From Lysinibacillus mangiferihumi (lineage in GTDB: Bacteria > Bacillota > Bacilli > Bacillales_A > Planococcaceae): a stretch of 64,000 nt of DNA. Shown here piece by piece: positions 58,414-64,000 of this stretch. Where the stretch lies: NCBI RefSeq assembly GCF_003049665.1, contig NZ_PYWM01000014.1:59599-123598 (forward strand), written 5' to 3'. The first letter of the stretch is position 1, and the number at the start of each line of letters is the position of its first letter. Under the pieces are notes generated by a model. The model had not been told where the DNA came from and did not search any database. It saw only the letters and a program-made list of their open reading frames with translations. A program made the translations under genes and the position numbers.

Positions 58414-58475
58414 TTAAGCGTAACATCAGTCCGGACGCCATTTCAATGGTCAGTTAACGCCAAAAAAATGACGGT
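58414..58475 (+). repeat. Left long inverted repeat of the comQXPA cassette
   Basis: Starts TTAAGCGTAACA and contains CCATTTCAATG (58438-58448) and AACGCCA (58456-58462). Compared without gaps with the reverse complement of 62857-62917, 35 of the first 49 positions are identical. No transposase gene is linked, and apart from TTAA there is no visible target-site duplication. Confidence 0.75.
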
Positions 58476-58489
58476 CATTATTATTATAC

Positions 58490-58526
58490 CGCCAGTTTTT
58501 TGCTACTTTTTAGCAAAAAACTGGCG
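58490..58526. repeat. Perfect 16-base palindrome with 5-base loop
   Basis: CGCCAGTTTTTTGCTA and TAGCAAAAAACTGGCG are exact reverse complements around CTTTT. It lies between the left inverted repeat and comQ, and could be a terminator protecting the cassette, a protein-binding site, or part of the element end. Confidence 0.75.
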
Positions 58527-58538
58527 TGCTATTCGAAA

Positions 58539-58563
58539 ATACCGCCATTATTTGGCGGTATTT
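58539..58563. repeat. ATACCGCCA/TGGCGGTAT palindrome upstream of comQ
   Basis: A 9-pair perfect dyad with a TTATT-type centre. Matching CCGCCA..TGGCGG dyads occur beyond comA at 62789. The GC-rich half-sites recall the dyad form of ComA boxes, though the bases differ. Confidence 0.6.
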
Positions 58564-58687
58564 ATGTTTTTATTATCAGTGATAAGTACAAAAGGTGAAT
58601 TTAAATTCATTTAACGTGTGAATACTAGAATTAATTACCAATAATATATATAATATTTGATAATATAATTAAGGAGGAAGAGGGCTA

Positions 58688-59590
58688 TTGAAGGATATAG
58701 ATGGACGTATTAACGAATCTTTAGACATACTTATTGAAAATGATGCAATGCTTGGTGATGAATTAAAGACAATGCTTAAAAGTTTTAAAGCAGAGAAAGT
58801 AGTTACAGGCTATTCATTTGGCAAACTATGTTTTTGGCATTACGAAGCATTTGTAGATTGTTTGAATGATGATATTTATAAAGTCGCTGCAGCTATTGAA
58901 CTTCTAATTTTGTCCTATGATATTATTGATGATTTGCAAGATAAGGATACTGACTATATTTGGAGCAAAACACCCGAACTTGCGTTAAATGTTGCATTAG
59001 CCATGCTCGTTATGTCATCTAAGGCTATACATAACACTACTTTTGAACATAAAAATACTGCCCTTCGATTATTACAAGAATATGCTTTGCGAAGTATTAG
59101 TGGCCAGCAGTTAGATGTACTCAATGATTGCCAAGATGAGCAATCCTATATACAAATGATTGACCAAAAATCAGGTTCCCTAACAGCAATGAGTTGTGTT
59201 ATCGGTGAAGCACTTGCAAAAGGAGAAACGACTGCTGAAATAGAAGAGTATGGAAAATACATAGGTATCATTCAACAAATAAAAAATGATATTCAAGGTT
59301 TAAAAACATGGGGACCTAAGAATGACCTTTTAAATAAAAAATACTCGTTACCAATTATTTATCTAATGTCACAAAATAATAGTGTTTCAAAATATGTGAT
59401 AAACTATTATAATAAAGATATAGTTACATTTTTGGATAAAAATGCTATAGAAAATGAGTTGAAAAATGGTGGCGCAATACGTTATGCCATTACGATTAAA
59501 AACCTCTATAAGCTAAAGGCATTGAATATTCTCGAAAATGTTGCTATAAACAAAGTAGGTAAAGAATACCTAATAAAACTAATGAGATGA
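58688..59590 (+). CDS. comQ: ComQ isoprenyl transferase/protease for ComX maturation
   Basis: 300 residues in the polyprenyl synthase fold. The first Asp-rich motif is DIIDDLQDKD; the second is reduced to NDIQG, as in ComQ proteins rather than true chain-elongating synthases. ComQ prenylates the Trp of pre-ComX and is needed for release of the mature pheromone. TTG start with the strong ribosome site AAGGAGGAAGAGGG. comX follows after 12 bases. Confidence 0.9.
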   Translation: MKDIDGRINESLDILIENDAMLGDELKTMLKSFKAEKVVTGYSFGKLCFWHYEAFVDCLNDDIYKVAAAIELLILSYDIIDDLQDKDTDYIWSKTPELALNVALAMLVMSSKAIHNTTFEHKNTALRLLQEYALRSISGQQLDVLNDCQDEQSYIQMIDQKSGSLTAMSCVIGEALAKGETTAEIEEYGKYIGIIQQIKNDIQGLKTWGPKNDLLNKKYSLPIIYLMSQNNSVSKYVINYYNKDIVTFLDKNAIENELKNGGAIRYAITIKNLYKLKALNILENVAINKVGKEYLIKLMR

Positions 59591-59602
59591 GGAGAGATTT
59601 TT

Positions 59603-59761
59603 ATGATTAATGTAATTCAGTATTTAGAACAGAATCCAGCACTAGTATCATTGTTAAAAGAACAGAAAGTCGCATTAATAGGTTTTTCAGCAACTGAACA
59701 ACAGGCTATACTTGACTCATTCGAAGAAGAACTATGTCTACAACACACAATCTGGAGATAA
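59603..59761 (+). CDS. comX: ComX pre-pheromone
   Basis: 52 codons from the ATG at 59603, with GAGGAGAG upstream. N-terminus MINVIQYLEQNPALVSLL resembles other pre-ComX leaders (I/VQYL..NP..V..L), and the C-terminus LQHTIWR has the single Trp at the next-to-last position, where ComQ attaches the isoprenyl group. The last 28 bases overlap the start of comP, the usual comX-comP arrangement. The exact cleavage point cannot be read; a 5-10 residue C-terminal product is expected. Confidence 0.9.
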   Translation: MINVIQYLEQNPALVSLLKEQKVALIGFSATEQQAILDSFEEELCLQHTIWR

Positions 59762-62052
59762 ATATAATTATACGAAAATGGTTTATGCTTGCTATAAGTG
59801 TTTACATTCTGCTAGGTTTTTACCTGCTATATGTTACTTATAGCAAGCCTTATTTGGGTATAGATATAAAAGAAATAAATGGAAACTGGGTAGTGGAAAA
59901 ATCATATGGACCATTATTGAATGGGCAAGAGATTTCTGCGAAAGATATTATTTTAAACATAGATAATGTTCCAATCGACGCTATTCCTTATGTCAAAGAG
60001 GATTTTGTTATTAGGGCGGCAAATACGTTAACTATTTTGAAGCCTGATGGTCAAATAATCAACGTTGAAGTAAGTAGTTTAGATTTTACTAAGCATTTTT
60101 ATTTTGTATTCGTAATCCCAGGGTGTTACTATTTTTTAACATTTTTTATTGTGCTTTATTTGTATTGTAAACAAAAAAACACATCGCTATTAAGATTGCT
60201 TATTTTATTTATGCTTTCGGTCTCTATAGCCTATCTTAGTAGCGGCGCATCTGGCAGTCTAAATAGTATAGGCATTATCGTCAATCGAGGGAGTATGCTA
60301 TTATGTTTAGTATTGTTTTTACATTTTTTGAGAAATTATTTTATTTTTTTAAAGGCAAGTTGGATACTTTTTAACAATATCAAATTATTTTATCTACTCC
60401 CTATTATAGCCATGCTATTTGGCTACATTGGTATTATTTATTATGACTTGCATGATTTCCTATCAAACATTATTTTAGCTGTTTTCTTAATTTTCCTTAT
60501 TACTATACTTGGCATTTTATTGCTAAGCTATTTTAAATATAAATCACCTCAGTTAAAAATTTTGTTAAATGGCGTAATGATTCCTTTTCTTCCATTCTTG
60601 TTTCTTTATGCATTTCCACTTATATTATTTAATCGATATATACTTTCCGCTGAAATCAGTGCTTTATTTTTATTGTTGATTCCATTTAGCTTTATTTTTA
60701 CTCAACTAGCGGAACGATTATTTGATATTGAATATCACATTACAAGACTTCGGTACTATGTAATATTCTCTTTAATATTTACTTTGTGGTTTGCTTTTGG
60801 TTTGTATTGGATCGCTAGAAAATTTTTAACGATGACTGTGATATCGGGTATTTCATTGTTTACTTTTTTATCGTTAGTTGTTCTTTTCTACATAAAAGAG
60901 AAGGTCGATTATCGCAAGCGCAAAATATTGTTTTCTACTAAAGGTGATTATATACATCAGTTATATATTGCTGTAGATAGAATTGGCAAAACGATTAAAT
61001 TAGATGAGCTTCTAGAAAGGTTTGCACAAGAGGTTTCACTGCACCTTGAGCTTGAGCATGTATTTGTATTAACCTATGACTATGACACAAATCAATTTAC
61101 TTCAATGGTTGAGGGAAAGATTCCTATAAATCCTATGTTAATGGAAGATTTAAGATTAGGAGAAATACGGAAACTTGACAAAGTCTATCTAGCTTTCCTC
61201 CATCAAGATGCTCATTACAAAAGAGCCTTAGTATTGGGGCATAATAATTCAATTCATTTAAAAGAAGAAGAGCTACTATGGCTCGAGTTGCTTCTGTTAT
61301 ATGTAAATAATTTTATAGAAAATACAAAAATGGTGGAAGAACTGTTAGAGGAACTAAAGCATATGAAGCAAGCAGATGATGGTCAATTACCTTGGCTAAA
61401 CAAACTACTGTGGTTAAGGTTTGAAGAGGAAAAATATCAATTGGCTCAAGAATTACATGATACGAACTTACAAGAGCAACTCCATATTGCTCGAGAAATA
61501 GATGTCTTAATAAATGCAAAAGATACAGTAGAAATTCAACAAAAACTTGTTAAGATTCATCAACAAATGGTGACATCTTTACACGATTTAAGAGCTTATT
61601 GTGAAAATTTAAAACCCCCGCTATTAGACACACTAGGGCTAAATGCTGCCTTAGAAAAACTCATTCGAAAAGTAACAGAAAGAGCTAGCTTTTTGTTAAT
61701 CTATACAATCGATCGCCTCTATCTAGAGGATGAGCGAATGAATTTAATGATTTACCGTCTATTTCAAGAATTACTCAACAATGCTCTGAAACATTCCTAT
61801 GCGACAATTGTTGAAATTCACCTTAAGGAAATGGACAATGGATTTGAAATCATTTATCAGGATGATGGGGTAGGTTGTAATGTAAATGAAATTATAGTGG
61901 CAGAGTCGATGGGGATTCGTGGTATGCAAGAGCGTGTAAAAGCCTTTAATGGACACTTTTACATGGATACCCAGATTAATAAAGGGATGTCTATTAGAAT
62001 TACAGTAAAAGAAGGAAGTGACACACTTGATAACGATGCTCATAGTGGATGA
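59734..62052 (+). CDS. comP: ComP membrane histidine kinase, ComX receptor
   Basis: 772 residues. A first membrane segment (about 14-34) is followed by a PDZ-like extracellular loop (about 38-115, with GQEISAKDIILNIDNVPID), then about seven more membrane segments to about 390, a GAF-like linker, and a HisKA_3 dimerisation domain with the phospho-acceptor His in AQELHDTNLQEQ. The HATPase end shows FQELLNNALKHS, DDGVGCN and GIRGMQERVKA. It senses prenylated ComX and phosphorylates ComA. It overlaps comX at its start and comA at its end. Confidence 0.92.
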   Translation: MSTTHNLEINIIIRKWFMLAISVYILLGFYLLYVTYSKPYLGIDIKEINGNWVVEKSYGPLLNGQEISAKDIILNIDNVPIDAIPYVKEDFVIRAANTLTILKPDGQIINVEVSSLDFTKHFYFVFVIPGCYYFLTFFIVLYLYCKQKNTSLLRLLILFMLSVSIAYLSSGASGSLNSIGIIVNRGSMLLCLVLFLHFLRNYFIFLKASWILFNNIKLFYLLPIIAMLFGYIGIIYYDLHDFLSNIILAVFLIFLITILGILLLSYFKYKSPQLKILLNGVMIPFLPFLFLYAFPLILFNRYILSAEISALFLLLIPFSFIFTQLAERLFDIEYHITRLRYYVIFSLIFTLWFAFGLYWIARKFLTMTVISGISLFTFLSLVVLFYIKEKVDYRKRKILFSTKGDYIHQLYIAVDRIGKTIKLDELLERFAQEVSLHLELEHVFVLTYDYDTNQFTSMVEGKIPINPMLMEDLRLGEIRKLDKVYLAFLHQDAHYKRALVLGHNNSIHLKEEELLWLELLLLYVNNFIENTKMVEELLEELKHMKQADDGQLPWLNKLLWLRFEEEKYQLAQELHDTNLQEQLHIAREIDVLINAKDTVEIQQKLVKIHQQMVTSLHDLRAYCENLKPPLLDTLGLNAALEKLIRKVTERASFLLIYTIDRLYLEDERMNLMIYRLFQELLNNALKHSYATIVEIHLKEMDNGFEIIYQDDGVGCNVNEIIVAESMGIRGMQERVKAFNGHFYMDTQINKGMSIRITVKEGSDTLDNDAHSG

Positions 62053-62650
62053 TCACCCTATTGTGTTAGAGGGAACAAAGAATCTATTTAAAGAAAATGA
62101 AGATATTATAGTTGATACAGAAAGTGATGCAACTTCTGTCATTCCAAAAATTAAAAACAAGCCATATGATATTTATCTTATTGATATCAATATGCCTTTG
62201 GAAAATGGCATTCATTTAGCTCGGAAAATTAAAGCTATACAGGTTGATGCGTCGATTATCCTTTATACAGGGAATGATATTACGGATTATTATCCACTTA
62301 TTTTGGAAAGAAAGATCGAGGGGATTTTAGCGAAGACAGCATCTAAAGAGCAAATATTACGGACGGTTAGAGCCATTGCAAATGGTGAAATTGTGTTACC
62401 AAAAAATTTCCTGGAATTTCTTGATAATCGCTTTAAATTGCAGGATGCAAAGCTCGATATACATTTAAATGAAAAAGAAAAGAAAATTTTAAGGTTGATT
62501 GCTAAAGGGCATACAAATAAAGCAATAGCGATCGAGTTAAATATTCCACAACGAACAACTGAAAGGTATTTAACACAGTTGTTTTCCCTACTCAATGTAG
62601 ATTCCCGTACAGAAGCAGTAAACCTTGCAGAACGAATGAATTTACTCTAG
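62027..62650 (+). CDS. comA: ComA response regulator, LuxR/NarL type
   Basis: 207 residues from a TTG at 62027, placed by GAAGGAAG 8 bases upstream; the GTG at 62018 sits within that ribosome site. Receiver domain with the acidic pair in IVDDHPIV, phospho-acceptor in YLIDINMPLENG, and Lys in ILAKTAS; then a LuxR-type helix-turn-helix (KEKKILRLIAKGHTNKAIAI..IPQRTTERYL). It should activate quorum-response genes. Overlaps comP by 26 bases. Confidence 0.9.
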   Translation: MITMLIVDDHPIVLEGTKNLFKENEDIIVDTESDATSVIPKIKNKPYDIYLIDINMPLENGIHLARKIKAIQVDASIILYTGNDITDYYPLILERKIEGILAKTASKEQILRTVRAIANGEIVLPKNFLEFLDNRFKLQDAKLDIHLNEKEKKILRLIAKGHTNKAIAIELNIPQRTTERYLTQLFSLLNVDSRTEAVNLAERMNLL

Positions 62651-62787
62651 TTTCATAATGTGTTATAATATATAAAAATTGTTATATTTTTCTATAAAAT
62701 GGTATGTTTATGGGTGAATCAAGACACATTATGCATACTTAGGACAATTTTTTACATTTATAATTCTAAATACCTATTGGGTGTAGT

Positions 62788-62818
62788 AAACACCGCCATT
62801 TTTTGGCGGTGTTTTTTT
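62788..62818 (+). terminator. Terminator-like palindrome after comA
   Basis: AACACCGCCA and TGGCGGTGTT form a perfect 10-pair stem followed by TTTTTTT. It ends the com operon and repeats the CCGCCA/TGGCGG motif found before comQ. Confidence 0.8.
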
Positions 62819-62856
62819 GTATTACCGCCAAATCACGCCAAAAAATCTAGCGAAGT

Positions 62857-62917
62857 CCGCCAAAAAAGTGGCGTAAACACAACATTGAAATGGTGGTATA
62901 AGTACTGGTACGCTTAA
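62857..62917 (-). repeat. Right long inverted repeat of the comQXPA cassette
   Basis: On the minus strand it reads TTAAGCGTACCA, then CCATTTCAATG and TACGCCA at the same spacings as the left copy. Between it and the comA terminator are three further CGCCA sites (62824, 62835, 62857 on the plus strand). Confidence 0.75.
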
Positions 62918-63084
62918 CTTAATCGTAGTTAAGTTTATTTGCCATAGTGCGTAATAGTGTAAGTGTATAGTTCATTAATTAATAAATTACTAATTTATTT
63001 ATATAGTAGAATGTGGATTTTTTGTAATGTTACTAGCTAGACAGCATATTCATGATAAAACTTTAATAAAGGTAGGCGTATAAT
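62918..63084. other. AT-rich region between cassette and next gene
   Basis: No frame worth calling. It holds the probable promoter of the TTG-started gene at 63085, with AAAGGTAGG as ribosome site. Confidence 0.3.
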
Positions 63085-63879
63085 TTGAAAGTAGAACTTG
63101 AAAATTTAATCTCTATAGATGAATCTAATAAAGATCAAGTCATTAAAGTTTATAATCGTTATGGTATTGTGGTAGGTGCGCCTGAAATCAGAAAAAGAAA
63201 TTTGAAGGCATCTTTTAATCCTATTTTTACTTTAAATGAAGATGTGACGTATGAACAGGTGGCAGCATTATATAAATCATTGGAACATGAATTAGGTATC
63301 GTCTCTATTGGAGAACGTTTTTACTTTGATTTTTCGGATAGCGAATATGAACAAGCGTCATTATTTACTTTAAATTCTACGGGTAACTCCCCAGAGATGT
63401 TTGTAGATGATAAAGGCACTTTATTTTCTATCAGTACGTTTTGTAAGCAGTGTGGTCTTATGGAAAAAGAGCAACTATCACCATTAGTCATTGATACTTC
63501 GCAAATGAAGGATCGTCATTTAGTCCATGTAAGTGGCTATTGGGTAGCTTCCGAAGAATTAGTTGCATTAATGAAGCAAGCTAACATTGAAGGCTATGAA
63601 CTATTAGAAGTAATGCATAGCGGATCAGAAGTTGGGAAACAGCTGGCATATCAAATAATTCCAACACAGATAATGCCTGTAGGTAGCGCTGAAAGAATCA
63701 AACTGTATTTTGCTACTGAACAACCGCCTTGCAAATGTGGTTTAAGCGGTGTCATTAATGGCCCTGATATTTATAATCGTAACGATATAATAACTTTAAA
63801 TGGTGATGTATTTTATTCTTCTGAATGGAGTCATGATGGCAGATATCTGTACAGAAAAACACTGTTTAGTAGAATAAAA
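63085..63879 (+). pseudogene. Unknown gene truncated by insertion sequence
   Basis: 265 codons from a TTG with AAAGGTAGG upstream; no stop codon is reached before the insertion-sequence end at 63880, and the frame reads on into it. The product is soluble, with a CKQCG motif near residue 125 and CKCG near residue 225, possible zinc ligands. An IVSIGERFYFDFSDSEYE stretch follows residue 70. No family is recognised with confidence. The native C-terminus is missing, so the gene is probably inactive. Confidence 0.6.
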
Positions 63880-64000
63880 TGTACCCTATCAGATAGACAC
63901 TTTGAAAAAAGTCCTACTGATAGGGGCTTTTTGTTTATAATGAGAAAAAAAGATGTTGGAGCGGAACTAATGACAAAAAGATTATTCACAAAAAAAGAAC
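63880..64000 (+). mobile_element. Left end of an IS3-type insertion sequence
   Basis: Begins with TGTACCCTATCAGATAGACA, a TGTACC-type end as in many IS3-family elements. It interrupts the gene at 63085. A terminator-like hairpin (AAAAAAGTCCTA/TAGGGGCTTTTT, 63905-63932) follows, blocking transcription from outside, and then a transposase-like start. The element runs past the window, so the right end and duplication cannot be checked. Confidence 0.65.
63970..64000 (+). CDS. Transposase OrfA-like start, partial
   Basis: ATG with GTTGGAGCGGA upstream encodes MTKRLFTKKE before the window ends. This resembles the N-terminus of helix-turn-helix OrfA proteins of IS3-type elements in Bacillaceae. Only ten residues are visible, so the call depends on the adjacent terminal repeat. 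Confidence 0.5.
   Translation, partial: MTKRLFTKKE

Larger units (their letters stand above)
58414..62917 (+). mobile_element. Candidate mobile quorum-sensing cassette carrying comQXPA
   Basis: About 4.5 kb bounded by long imperfect inverted repeats and holding only comQ, comX, comP and comA. The sub-terminal clusters of CGCCA half-sites are like the transposase-binding arrays of elements moved in trans. No recombinase is encoded, so the element would be non-autonomous or a relic. This reading is inference; the inverted repeats themselves are directly visible. Confidence 0.45.

Noticed and set aside
58490..58563. Palindromic repeats considered as a CRISPR array
   Set aside because: Units are not evenly spaced, there are no uniform spacers and no cas genes; they are dyads in two flanking clusters.
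62699..62917. 72-codon frame downstream of comA
   Set aside because: It runs through the comA terminator and the right inverted repeat, has no ribosome site and no plausible protein pattern.
58414..62917. Tn7-like or IS66-like identity of the com cassette
   Set aside because: Ends do not begin with TGT and no tns-type gene is present; the resemblance of TTAAGCG to IS66-type GTAAGCG ends is too short, and no 5 or 8 bp target duplication is visible. Kept only as an unnamed element.

Overview
The window is AT-rich chromosomal DNA from a low-GC Gram-positive, spore-former-type bacterium, most like Lysinibacillus or a close Bacillaceae relative. The support is gene content read from the sequence: an SLH-anchored surface protein, B. 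subtilis-type gene sets (ComQXPA, YclNOPQ-like iron uptake, YkaA-Pit, RlmA, HflX, YebC-like), strong AGGAGG-type ribosome sites, frequent GTG/TTG starts and Bacillus-style operators (Fur, CodY, Fnr-like). No rRNA or tRNA genes were seen. The genus is an inference.

Layout. 1-3.4 kb: a reactive-sulfur operon (DsrE-like end, rhodanese/metallo-beta-lactamase persulfide dioxygenase, TusA, TauE/SafE exporter, FrnE-like DsbA). 3.4-5.2 kb: dispersed repeats and a TsdA-like dihaem cytochrome behind a perfect Fnr/Crp-type palindrome. 5.4-15.2 kb: AarF/UbiB kinase, CwlO-like NlpC/P60 hydrolase, a 1405-residue mosaic surface protein with three SLH domains, an AI-2E family permease and a helical hypothetical. 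15.4-18.0 kb: a glutathione peroxidase, then a cobalamin riboswitch controlling a PduO-type adenosyltransferase homologue and a BtuF-like lipoprotein. 18.5-25.5 kb: two phosphatases, MATE pump, RlmA, PlsC, YebC-family protein, ArsB. 25.5-35.4 kb: two chemoreceptors, DUF218, M3 oligoendopeptidase, AI-2E permease, Nudix, small genes, esterase. 35.4-48.4 kb: MMPL pump, Pit with its PhoU-like partner, FtsX/MacB-type ABC pair, methyltransferase, PutP with a CodY-like box, HflX, POT peptide transporter. 48.9-53.1 kb: M20 amidohydrolase, GNAT and enolase-superfamily racemase, matching the known N-succinylamino-acid D-to-L conversion pathway, plus a YkvI-like permease. 53.3-57.5 kb: a Fur-boxed siderophore ABC operon ending in a haem-monooxygenase-like gene.

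58.4-62.9 kb is the most unusual part. A complete comQ-comX-comP-comA quorum-sensing operon, including a 52-codon comX pre-pheromone gene that is easy to miss, is bracketed by long imperfect inverted repeats (35 of 49 positions identical, outermost bases TTAAGCGTA) and by clusters of CCGCCA/TGGCGG palindromes. No transposase lies inside. I read it as a candidate mobile or once-mobile quorum-sensing cassette; the mobility is inference. Just beyond it, a TTG-started gene of unknown function is cut at 63880 by the left end of an apparent IS3-type insertion sequence that runs off the window.

A roughly 200-300 bp repeat family with a GC-rich core and a near-identical terminator hairpin recurs between genes throughout (3.5, 3.8, 18.2, 31.8, 37.6, 48.5 kb).
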